39,085 nucleotides of DNA, from NCBI GenBank assembly GCA_002691605.1, contig NZID01000086.1:1-39085 (forward strand). Reading direction: 5' to 3'. The position numbers and the translations under genes are program-made. This DNA is from Crocinitomicaceae bacterium (GTDB lineage: Bacteria > Bacteroidota > Bacteroidia > Flavobacteriales_D > Parvicellaceae). The stretch's first letter is position 1. Every line of letters begins with the position of its first letter. This document shows positions 31,679 to 39,085 of the stretch, piece by piece. The notes under the pieces are model-generated. The model was not told the DNA's origin. It saw only the letters and a program-made list of their open reading frames with translations, and searched no databases.

Positions 31679-32661
31679 AAAAACCTTCGGCTGCAATTAC
31701 CGCTGTTCATAGTGTTGTCCCTCAAAAAATATTATCTAACCAAGATTTAGAGAAGATGGTGGACACTAGTGACGAATGGATCGTCTCGAGAACCGGTATC
31801 AAAGAAAGAAGAATTGTAGATAATGGCCAAACACTTTCAGATATGGGAAGTGAAATAGTAATCCAGATTTGCAAAAAAAGAGGCATTTCTCCATTAGAAG
31901 TTGATATGGTCATTGTAGGAACTGTTACAGCTGATCATCGATTTCCAAGTACTTCTAATATTATATGCGATAAAAGTGGAGCTACCAATGCTTGGGGTTT
32001 TGATTTAAGTGCCGCATGCTCCGGATTTATTTACACTTTAGTTACGGGACAACAGTTTATTGAAACTGAGAAGTATAAAAAAATCATAGTAATTGGAGGT
32101 GATGTAATGTCTTCTATAGTAAGCTACAAAGACAGAAATACCTGCATAATCTTTGGCGATGGAGCAGGTGGCGTTCTTTTAGAGCCTAATTTAGAAGGTT
32201 TAGGAGTAATAGATTCCATTCTAAAAGCCGATGGTTCAGGAAGAGATTTACTGATTCAAAAATACGGAGGATCAGCTTACCCAATAACCAAAGAAAATGT
32301 AGAACACCCAGACGCTTATGTCTATCAAGAGGGGAGATCCGTATTTAAATTTGCGGTAACTAATATGGCCGACGTTTCAGCTGAGATTATGGAAAGAAAT
32401 AATCTAAATGGAGATCAAGTAGACTGGCTTATTCCACATCAAGCAAATCTTAGAATTATTGATGCAACTGCCAATAGAATGGGATTAAGTAAAGAAAAGG
32501 TCATGATAAATATTGAAAAGTATGGGAATACTACATCTGGTACTATTCCTTTATGTATTTGGGAATGGGAATCTAAATTAAAAAAAGGAGACAATATTAT
32601 TCTTGCTGCATTTGGAGGTGGCTTTACATGGGGAAGTGTTTATTTAAAATGGGCATATTAA
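31675..32661 (+). CDS. fabH: 3-oxoacyl-ACP synthase III
   Basis: A 328-aa KAS III, condensing acyl-CoA (acetyl or branched) with malonyl-ACP to start fatty acid chains. The triad is visible: Cys115 in LSAACSGFIYTL, His in WLIPHQANLR and Asn in EKYGNTTSGTIP. The C-terminus (LAAFGGGFTWGSVYLKW) is typical. Overlaps plsX by 4 bases. The 63 bases to accB are AT-rich and contain no hairpin or recognisable promoter. Confidence 0.97.
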   Translation: MKKPSAAITAVHSVVPQKILSNQDLEKMVDTSDEWIVSRTGIKERRIVDNGQTLSDMGSEIVIQICKKRGISPLEVDMVIVGTVTADHRFPSTSNIICDKSGATNAWGFDLSAACSGFIYTLVTGQQFIETEKYKKIIVIGGDVMSSIVSYKDRNTCIIFGDGAGGVLLEPNLEGLGVIDSILKADGSGRDLLIQKYGGSAYPITKENVEHPDAYVYQEGRSVFKFAVTNMADVSAEIMERNNLNGDQVDWLIPHQANLRIIDATANRMGLSKEKVMINIEKYGNTTSGTIPLCIWEWESKLKKGDNIILAAFGGGFTWGSVYLKWAY

Positions 32662-32724
32662 ATATCTTTATACTAGATTACATTATTTTTATTTTAGATT
32701 TACATATTGATTTAATTTATACAT

Positions 32725-33240
32725 ATGAATATTAACGAAATCCAAGATTTAATAAAATTCGTCGCTAAGGCTGGAGTTAACGAGGTAGAAATTGAAAAAA
32801 AAGACTTCAAAATTGTCATTAAGTCAGATTATATGGCAAAGAAGAAAACCAACTTTAAGGAAGAAACCAAAATAGTTCAACAAATAAGCCCAGTTGGAGC
32901 GATTCCTCAAGCTACTATTCCTCCGCCCCCTGCACCTATTGAACAGCCTACTATTCCATCTGAAAAAACTGAAACAGTTGAGAAAAAAGAGGAAGAAAAC
33001 CTTATTACTGTTAAAGCTCAGATGATAGGAACTTTTTATAGATCCCCGTCACCTGATAAACCACCTTTTGTAGAAGTAGGGACTGTTATAAAACCAGGCG
33101 ATAAACTATGTATCATAGAAGCAATGAAATTATTCAATGAAATTGAATCTGAAATTTCAGGAAAAATAATAAAAGTTCTTACCGACGACATTACACCTGT
33201 TGAGTTTGATCAACCTCTTTTTCTTGTCGACCCTTCTTAA
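32725..33240 (+). CDS. accB: Biotin carboxyl carrier protein of acetyl-CoA carboxylase
   Basis: A 171-aa BCCP: N-terminal amphipathic region (1-40), a Pro/Glu/Lys-rich linker (about 55-92, IPPPPAPIEQPTIPSEK), and a C-terminal biotinyl domain with the biotin site EAMKLFNEIES (Lys135) and the BCCP thumb region FYRSPSPDKPPFVEVG. It carries CO2 between AccC and the carboxyltransferase. 18 bases separate it from accC. The carboxyltransferase genes are not in the window. Confidence 0.97.
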   Translation: MNINEIQDLIKFVAKAGVNEVEIEKKDFKIVIKSDYMAKKKTNFKEETKIVQQISPVGAIPQATIPPPPAPIEQPTIPSEKTETVEKKEEENLITVKAQMIGTFYRSPSPDKPPFVEVGTVIKPGDKLCIIEAMKLFNEIESEISGKIIKVLTDDITPVEFDQPLFLVDPS

Positions 33241-33258
33241 CAATAGAAAATCTAAACT

Positions 33259-34599
33259 ATGTTTAAAAAAATCTTAGTTGCCAACAGGGGAGAAATTGCA
33301 CTTCGTGTAATTAGAACCTGTAAAGAAATGGGAATCAAAACAGTTGCCGTTTATTCTACTGCCGATAAAGATAGTTTACATGTTAAATTCGCTGATGAAG
33401 CAGTATGTGTTGGACCTCCTTCTAGCGCAGAATCCTACTTAAAAATCCCAAATATAATTGCAGCAGCTGAAATCACCAATGCAGATGCAATTCATCCAGG
33501 ATATGGATTTTTATCTGAAAACTCTAATTTTTCTAGAATTTGTCAAGAACATGAAATTAAATTCATTGGCGCTCTTCCAGATCAAATTGATTCAATGGGG
33601 GATAAGGCATCAGCTAAGGAAACAATGAAAAACGCAAATGTCCCTACTATTCCAGGCTCAGTAGGATTAATAGAAAATTTTAATGAAGCTAAGAGTATCG
33701 CAAAAAAAATTCAATTTCCTGTAATGCTTAAAGCAACTGCTGGAGGAGGAGGTAAAGGAATGCGTCTTTGTTGGAATGAAAAGGAATTGGAAGAGGGATG
33801 GGAATCTGCAAGAACTGAAGCTGCGGCAGCATTTGGTAATGATGGTATGTATATGGAAAAATTCATTGAAGAGCCAAGACATATAGAAATTCAAATTGCA
33901 GCTGATCAATTTGGAAAAGTGTGTCATTTGTCTGAAAGAGATTGCTCTATTCAAAGGAGACACCAAAAACTGGTAGAAGAGACTCCATCACCTTTTATGA
34001 CCAATACTTTGAGAAAAGAAATGGGTGAGGCAGCTAAAAAAGCCGCAAAGGCAGTCAACTATGAGGGAGTAGGTACTGTTGAATTTTTAGTAGATAAGTA
34101 TAGAAATTTCTATTTTATGGAAATGAATACAAGAGTTCAAGTAGAACATACCATTACTGAAGAAGTAATTAATTATGATTTAATCAAAGAACAGATCAAA
34201 ATTGCTTCAGGACATAAAATATCAGGTAAAGATTATTTTCCAGAAATGCACTCTATCCAATGTAGAATAAATGCTGAAGATCCGTATAAAGGATTTATTC
34301 CTTGTCCTGGTAGAATTACTAATTATCACTCCCCTGGTGGTCATGGAATAAGAATTGATACTCATGCATATGCAAACTATATGATTCCCCCATATTATGA
34401 TTCAATGATTGCTAAATTAATTACGGTTGCTCAAACCAGAGAAGAAGCTATTCAAAAGATGAAGAGAGCACTAGATGAATATATTATTGAAGGAATAAAA
34501 ACAACAATTCCTTTTCATCAGCAACTACTAGAGAACGAAAAATTCCTAAGTGGGGATTTTACAACTAAATTTATGGATGAATTTGAAATAATGACTTAA
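33259..34599 (+). CDS. accC: Biotin carboxylase subunit of acetyl-CoA carboxylase
   Basis: A 446-aa ATP-grasp enzyme carboxylating biotin on AccB. Visible: the N-terminal [20 protein letters not shown], the glycine-rich ATP loop [29 protein letters not shown], and the active-site [15 protein letters not shown]. The length is that of the stand-alone subunit, not a fused pyruvate or propionyl carboxylase. Its stop codon shares TTAA with the stop of the convergent mfd gene (34596-34599), so no independent terminator can separate them. Confidence 0.97.
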   Translation: MFKKILVANRGEIALRVIRTCKEMGIKTVAVYSTADKDSLHVKFADEAVCVGPPSSAESYLKIPNIIAAAEITNADAIHPGYGFLSENSNFSRICQEHEIKFIGALPDQIDSMGDKASAKETMKNANVPTIPGSVGLIENFNEAKSIAKKIQFPVMLKATAGGGGKGMRLCWNEKELEEGWESARTEAAAAFGNDGMYMEKFIEEPRHIEIQIAADQFGKVCHLSERDCSIQRRHQKLVEETPSPFMTNTLRKEMGEAAKKAAKAVNYEGVGTVEFLVDKYRNFYFMEMNTRVQVEHTITEEVINYDLIKEQIKIASGHKISGKDYFPEMHSIQCRINAEDPYKGFIPCPGRITNYHSPGGHGIRIDTHAYANYMIPPYYDSMIAKLITVAQTREEAIQKMKRALDEYIIEGIKTTIPFHQQLLENEKFLSGDFTTKFMDEFEIMT

Positions 34600-37500
34600 T
34601 TCGCCATTTCAAAAAGTAGAGAATTAGCTTGTTTTATATTATTTATACTTTTCGCAGTGAATAATAAAACTTCCTTTTTTTCTTTAAGAGCCACTTCATA
34701 TTTATTAAGTTGAATAAATCTTAAAACTTTTGTAAATGCTTCAGATTCATAATAATTAGCATGAGTAGTTGAAAATTTACCGAGCAGTTTATTTTGTTTG
34801 ATTATTAACTTTTCAAATCCTATTTTCTTGGCCAACTCCCTGAGTTTTAAGGTTTCTATTAACTCTCTAGTTTCCTGAGGAATTTCTCCAAATCGATCTT
34901 TCAATTCTTCCGTAAAACTGGTTATAGCCTCATGGTAGGAAAGTTGGTCAATTCTTTTATAAAGAGTAAGTCTTTCGTTAATGTCATTAACATAATCATC
35001 AGGGATAATTAGTGACAAATCAGTTTCTAAAATGCATTCACTAACATGTGGTTTATTTATTAACTCCTCGGAAAATACAGTTTTGAATTCATTTTCCTTT
35101 AACTCTTGAATTGCTTCGTCAAGTATTTTTTGATAGGTATCAAAACCAATATCATTGATAAAACCACTTTGATTAGCGCCTAATAAATCCCCAGCACCTC
35201 TGATGTCTAAATCACGCATAGCAATATTAAAACCACTCCCCAAATCAGAATGTAGTTCAATTGCATTTAATCTTTTTCTTGCTTCAGATGACAAATGCTG
35301 AGGAGGAGGAGTAAATAAATAAGCAAATGCTTTTTTATTAGATCTACCGACTCTTCCTCTAAGTTGATGTAAGTCGCTTAATCCAAAATGGTTGGCATTG
35401 TTAATAATGATGGTGTTGGCATTAGGAATATCAATCCCAGACTCAATAATAGTGGTAGCTACGAGAACATCGTAAAGGCCGTCCATAAAATCTAATATAA
35501 TGGCTTCCAATTTTTTACCTTCCATTTGACCATGACCAATAGCAATTTTTGCATTGGGACATGCCCTTGCGATCATATCTGCAATTTCTTTAATGTTCTG
35601 AACTCTGTTATGAATAAAAAAAACTTGTCCTTCTCTTTCTAGCTCATAACTTATAGCTTCTCTAATGGTGTTTTCTGAAAATGTTTGGACTATTGTTTCC
35701 ACTGGGAATCTATTTTGAGGAGGAGTATTAATTATGGAAAGGTCTCTTGCATTCATTAAACTAAATTGTAGCGTCCGAGGAATTGGAGTTGCAGTAAGTG
35801 TTAGGGTATCAACATTGACTTTTATATTTTTAAGTTGGTCTTTTACTCCTACACCAAATTTTTGTTCTTCATCTATAATCAATAGCCCTAGATCTTTAAA
35901 TATTACGTCTTTTCCAATCAGCCTATGGGTTCCAATCAAAATATCAATTTTTCCATTTTTCAAATATTCTAAGGTCTTTTTTATGCTTTTAGAAGACTTA
36001 AATCTATTTATATAGTCTACATTGCATGGAAAGTCTTTAAGTCTTTCTGAAAAAGTTTTGTAATGTTGAAAGGCTAAAACAGTAGTTGGAACCAAAATAG
36101 CTACTTGTTTATTGTCAGCTACCGCTTTAAAAGCAGCTCTAATAGCAATTTCGGTTTTCCCAAAGCCTACATCACCACAAACTAGCCTATCCATTGGAGT
36201 AGGGTCTTCCATATCAGACTTTACTGCAGCAGTAGAAGAAAGTTGATCTGGGGTGTCTTGATAAATAAACGAGGCCTCCAATTCATTTTGCAAATAGGTA
36301 TCTGGTTGAAATTCAAAACCTTTTTGGACTTTTCTTTTTGCGTAAAGCTGGATTAAATCATAAGCTACTTCTTTAATCTTCTTTTTTGCCTTCTGTTTTG
36401 CTAAAGACCAAGCAGGGGATCCTAATTTATTCAGAGTTGGTTTGGTACCATCCTTGCCAGAAAACTTACTTATTCTATGTAGAGAGTGAATGCTTACATA
36501 TAAAATATCCCCTCCTTTATAAATTAATCTAATTGCTTCTTGTTCTTTCCCCTTTACATCTATTTTTTCTAATCCGGAAAATTCACCGATTCCATAATCT
36601 ATGTGAACTACAAAATCACCCTTTTGTAAATCGTATATCTCTTTGAGAGTAAAGGTTTCTTTAGATTTTGAAATACTTTTTTTAGATTGGAACCTATGGT
36701 ATCTTTCAAAAATTTGATGATCCGTAAAAACAATTATCTTTTCATTATGATCTATAAACCCTTGATGCAAGCCGATAGAAATAAAACTACAAAGGCTTTC
36801 TTTCTCTAAGTCTATAAAAATAGATCTTAATCGTGTTAACTGTGAATCTTGGTCTGAACATATATATATTGTATAATCCTGTCTTTTCCACTTTTCTAAA
36901 TTAGCAACTAATAGGTCAAAATTTTTATTAAAATTAGGCTGTACTTCTGAGTTAATATCGATTTTAAATGCTTTATTTTGATCTATCAACCTATTCCATT
37001 CAATCAAAAAATAGTTGTTAATTTTAGTAAAAAAATCATGGGGAGACAAATACATTTCAATGGGTAGAAGAACATTATTTTTATTTTTTATTTTTTCATA
37101 AACCTTATTAGAAATTTCAAATCCTTGTATTATTTTCTTTTGTGCAACTTCTAAATCTTTACCCCAAATAGTGGTGGTTTTGGGTAGGTATTCTAAAAAT
37201 GAAATTTTATTTTGAGCAAATTGATTATTATTTATATTGGGAATAATTTTGACTCTATTTAAGGTAGTTTTAGAAAGTTGGTTAATAGGGTTAAATTCTC
37301 TTATAGAATCAATTTCATCTCCAAATAATTCTATTCTATAAGGAAGTTCATGATGATAAGAAAAAACATCTATTATTCCGCCTCTTATGGCAAACTGACC
37401 AGGCTCATAAACATAGTCTACCTTTTCAAAATCTAAATCAATTAATAATTCATTGATGAAATCTAATTCCAATTCTTCTCCAACAGCAATAGAAATACTA

Positions 37501-37928
37501 TTTTCTTTAATTTTTTTTTTGTCTATTACTTTTTCAATAATCGCTTCTGGATAAGTGATTACGATTAATGTTTTTCTGTGTTTATCTAATGAATCAATCG
37601 CTTCGGTTCTTTGTAGAATACTTGTAGGATCTGAGTTCATTATTTGATAAGGCCTTCTGTAGGAGGCAGGATAAAAAAGTAAGGTTATTCCTCTTTCATT
37701 ACTAAAAAGATTTTCCAAATCATTAAAAAAATAAAGCGCTTGTTCTTTTTCTGGAAGTATAAATAAATGATTCCCATTCTTTTTCTGGATAATACAATAA
37801 CTTAAGTAAGAAATATAAGATCCTTCTACATTCTTTAAAGCTAATCCTGATTGGTGTCCCCAGGAATTTATGATCTTGTTAAAAGAACTGGAAGAAGATA
37901 TACTTCTTTTAATTTCATTATCGCTCAC
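34596..37928 (-). CDS. mfd: Transcription-repair coupling factor Mfd
   Basis: A 1110-aa ATP-dependent translocase that displaces RNA polymerase stalled at DNA damage and recruits UvrA. In order: a UvrB-homology N-terminus (about 20-330, with [19 protein letters not shown]), an RNA-polymerase-interacting CarD-like domain (about 435-495, [20 protein letters not shown]), then helicase motifs: Walker [13 protein letters not shown] (about 584), DEEQ in [12 protein letters not shown] (about 690) and QLRGRVGRS. The C-terminal TRCF domain is present ([20 protein letters not shown]). The length is slightly below E. coli (1148) and normal for Bacteroidota. It overlaps fbp by 11 bases. Confidence 0.97.
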   Translation of the reverse strand: MSDNEIKRSISSSSSFNKIINSWGHQSGLALKNVEGSYISYLSYCIIQKKNGNHLFILPEKEQALYFFNDLENLFSNERGITLLFYPASYRRPYQIMNSDPTSILQRTEAIDSLDKHRKTLIVITYPEAIIEKVIDKKKIKENSISIAVGEELELDFINELLIDLDFEKVDYVYEPGQFAIRGGIIDVFSYHHELPYRIELFGDEIDSIREFNPINQLSKTTLNRVKIIPNINNNQFAQNKISFLEYLPKTTTIWGKDLEVAQKKIIQGFEISNKVYEKIKNKNNVLLPIEMYLSPHDFFTKINNYFLIEWNRLIDQNKAFKIDINSEVQPNFNKNFDLLVANLEKWKRQDYTIYICSDQDSQLTRLRSIFIDLEKESLCSFISIGLHQGFIDHNEKIIVFTDHQIFERYHRFQSKKSISKSKETFTLKEIYDLQKGDFVVHIDYGIGEFSGLEKIDVKGKEQEAIRLIYKGGDILYVSIHSLHRISKFSGKDGTKPTLNKLGSPAWSLAKQKAKKKIKEVAYDLIQLYAKRKVQKGFEFQPDTYLQNELEASFIYQDTPDQLSSTAAVKSDMEDPTPMDRLVCGDVGFGKTEIAIRAAFKAVADNKQVAILVPTTVLAFQHYKTFSERLKDFPCNVDYINRFKSSKSIKKTLEYLKNGKIDILIGTHRLIGKDVIFKDLGLLIIDEEQKFGVGVKDQLKNIKVNVDTLTLTATPIPRTLQFSLMNARDLSIINTPPQNRFPVETIVQTFSENTIREAISYELEREGQVFFIHNRVQNIKEIADMIARACPNAKIAIGHGQMEGKKLEAIILDFMDGLYDVLVATTIIESGIDIPNANTIIINNANHFGLSDLHQLRGRVGRSNKKAFAYLFTPPPQHLSSEARKRLNAIELHSDLGSGFNIAMRDLDIRGAGDLLGANQSGFINDIGFDTYQKILDEAIQELKENEFKTVFSEELINKPHVSECILETDLSLIIPDDYVNDINERLTLYKRIDQLSYHEAITSFTEELKDRFGEIPQETRELIETLKLRELAKKIGFEKLIIKQNKLLGKFSTTHANYYESEAFTKVLRFIQLNKYEVALKEKKEVLLFTAKSINNIKQANSLLFEMAN

Positions 37929-38937
37929 TCGCTAAAATTTCTTCTAAATGATCAATCATATATTTAGACCCTACAAAAAATGGAACTCTTTGATGTAATT
38001 CAGATGGTGGGATCTCCATAACTCTTTTATCTTTTGAAATAGCCCTGCCACCAGCTTGTTCTGCAATAAAAGCTAAAGGGGCACACTCATAGGTTAATCT
38101 CAATTTTCCATTTGGATGACTTAAATTGGATGGATATAAATAAATTCCTCCCTTAATTAAATTTCTTTGAAAGTCAGCGACTAATGAACCAATATATCTA
38201 GAGTTATATTTTCTTTTATTGGTAGAAAGATCTTCAGATTGACAGAACTTAATATACTCCCTAATAGCAGGACAAAATTCAGCGAAATTTCCCTCATTAA
38301 CAGAATATAATTTTCCTTCTTTGGGAATCTTCATATTTGGATGAGATAAAAAGAAAACCCCTATACTTGGATCAAAGGTGAAACCATTTACCCCACTTCC
38401 AGTTGTATATACAAGCATAGTAGAGGATCCATAAATAATATATCCAGAGGCAACTTGACAATTTCCGCTTTGTAAGAAATCTTTCATTTCAACAGGCTGT
38501 CCTTTTTTAGATTGCCGTTTATAAACACTGAAAATAGTCCCAACAGAAACATTTACATCAATATTGGAAGAGCCGTCTAATGGGTCTATTAGTACTACGT
38601 ATTTAGCATCATTATTTACATTATCGTTAAATGCTATAAAAGAGCGATTTTCTTCTGAAGCTACTCCGCATATTACTCCCCTTGCAGATAAAGCATTGAT
38701 GAATGTATCATTTGCAAAAACATCTAATTTTTGCTGATCTTCACCTTGGGTATTTTCTTTCCCAACTGAACCTAATATTTCTTTTGCCAAGCCAGCTTTA
38801 TTTATTTGATGACTTAAAATTTTTGAAGCTAGCTTAATGGCGCTTAAAATTTTAGACAACTCTCCAGTAGATCCAGGGAAATTATTTTGTGATTCAACAA
38901 TAAATTCTCCTACAGTTACATTTTTCATTATGGACAT
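37918..38937 (-). CDS. fbp: Fructose-1,6-bisphosphatase, class I
   Basis: A 339-aa gluconeogenic phosphatase of class I. The metal site is [20 protein letters not shown]; the Glu metal ligands lie in GVASEEN. The substrate-binding KFCQSED...[22 protein letters not shown] and the terminal [13 protein letters not shown] are present. Length normal. A second in-frame ATG follows at codon 4 (MSIMKNVT), so the start could be either. Overlaps mfd by 11 bases, probably one transcript. Confidence 0.96.
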   Translation of the reverse strand: MSIMKNVTVGEFIVESQNNFPGSTGELSKILSAIKLASKILSHQINKAGLAKEILGSVGKENTQGEDQQKLDVFANDTFINALSARGVICGVASEENRSFIAFNDNVNNDAKYVVLIDPLDGSSNIDVNVSVGTIFSVYKRQSKKGQPVEMKDFLQSGNCQVASGYIIYGSSTMLVYTTGSGVNGFTFDPSIGVFFLSHPNMKIPKEGKLYSVNEGNFAEFCPAIREYIKFCQSEDLSTNKRKYNSRYIGSLVADFQRNLIKGGIYLYPSNLSHPNGKLRLTYECAPLAFIAEQAGGRAISKDKRVMEIPPSELHQRVPFFVGSKYMIDHLEEILASER

Positions 38938-38993
38938 ACTTTTTTTGCGTATGTAAAAGCGTACAAGATAATAAAGGAAGTAATACCCAAAAT

Positions 38994-39083
38994 ATGAAAT
39001 CCAAAAAAAAACCTAAAACACTTGACTTAGTGTTTTTAACACACTATCTTTTCTCAGAATTTACGAAAAAAATTAAATTATGA
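38994..39083 (+). CDS. Doubtful 29-codon ORF at the right edge
   Basis: ATG at 38994, TGA at 39081-39083. The peptide is basic with a short hydrophobic centre ([18 protein letters not shown]...). Its TGA overlaps an ATG at 39080-39082 (ATGA), the arrangement of a leader coupled to a following gene that would begin as the window ends. It also spans a hairpin. Possible leader peptide or chance ORF. Confidence 0.2.
   Translation: MKSKKKPKTLDLVFLTHYLFSEFTKKIKL
39003..39036 (-). terminator. Hairpin followed by T-run on the minus strand
   Basis: AAAACACT (39015-39022) pairs with AGTGTTTT (39029-39036) around a 6-base loop. Read on the minus strand, the stem is followed after AGG by nine T (39003-39011), as in a weak intrinsic terminator for a minus-strand transcript entering from the right. 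It would isolate fbp-mfd from that transcript. The stem is AT-rich, so stability is modest. Confidence 0.35.
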
Positions 39084-39085
39084 TT

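Noticed and set aside
33667-33966. 99-aa minus-strand ORF inside accC
   Set aside because: Antisense of the ATP-grasp domain; Ser/Phe-rich translation typical of shadow frames.
35734-36015. 93-aa plus-strand ORF inside mfd
   Set aside because: Antisense of helicase motifs; low-complexity hydrophobic translation.

Overview
The window is AT-rich, gene-dense chromosomal DNA of a Bacteroidota bacterium, most likely a flavobacterium (class Flavobacteriia). The evidence is a type IX secretion lipoprotein (PorW/SprE), a secreted metalloprotease with a type A C-terminal sorting domain, a Lacal_2735-type small protein, a lysyl-tRNA synthetase with an extended C-terminus, starts preceded by A-rich stretches instead of Shine-Dalgarno sites, and several matches to the Bacteroidota -7 promoter element TAnnTTTG. 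TGA is a normal stop here: plsX and the SIS isomerase gene both end with it.

Left edge (1-1145): the accessory-looking part. It holds a striking three-copy inverted repeat (1-164), a CAU-anticodon tRNA on the minus strand with a near-copy of its anticodon arm just beyond its 3' end, a decayed MORN-repeat gene fragment and a possible 45-residue membrane peptide. 1146-8703: a TonB-dependent receptor, a HAD phosphatase, methylmalonyl-CoA epimerase, a small Lacal_2735 protein, RNase R and a T9SS-exported M43 metalloprotease. All convergent pairs here overlap or nearly touch at their 3' ends.

8995-23097: thirteen minus-strand genes packed with overlaps or gaps of at most 62 bases. Transcription would run from the high coordinates: a LysM protein built on a degenerate lytic transglycosylase, two paralogous SGNH proteins, an MBOAT acyltransferase, a WYL regulator, a DUF255 thioredoxin-fold protein, a YD-repeat protein, a small lipoprotein, an aldehyde dehydrogenase plus RidA pair resembling the aminomuconate steps of tryptophan catabolism, an SIS sugar-phosphate isomerase, LipB and a PolB-type exonuclease. 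The first four genes look like a dedicated envelope-polymer acylation unit and are the most interesting part: the transglycosylase-like protein lacks its catalytic glutamate, and one SGNH gene encodes a membrane anchor upstream of any standard start codon.

23170-28926 (minus): lysS, a tandem UspA protein, a bactofilin and PorW. 29053-34599 (plus): an M23 endopeptidase, then the conserved yceD-rpmF-plsX-fabH cluster and accB-accC for fatty acid synthesis. 34596-38937 (minus): mfd and fbp. The last 150 bases hold a hairpin and a very short plus-strand ORF whose stop overlaps an ATG at the window edge.
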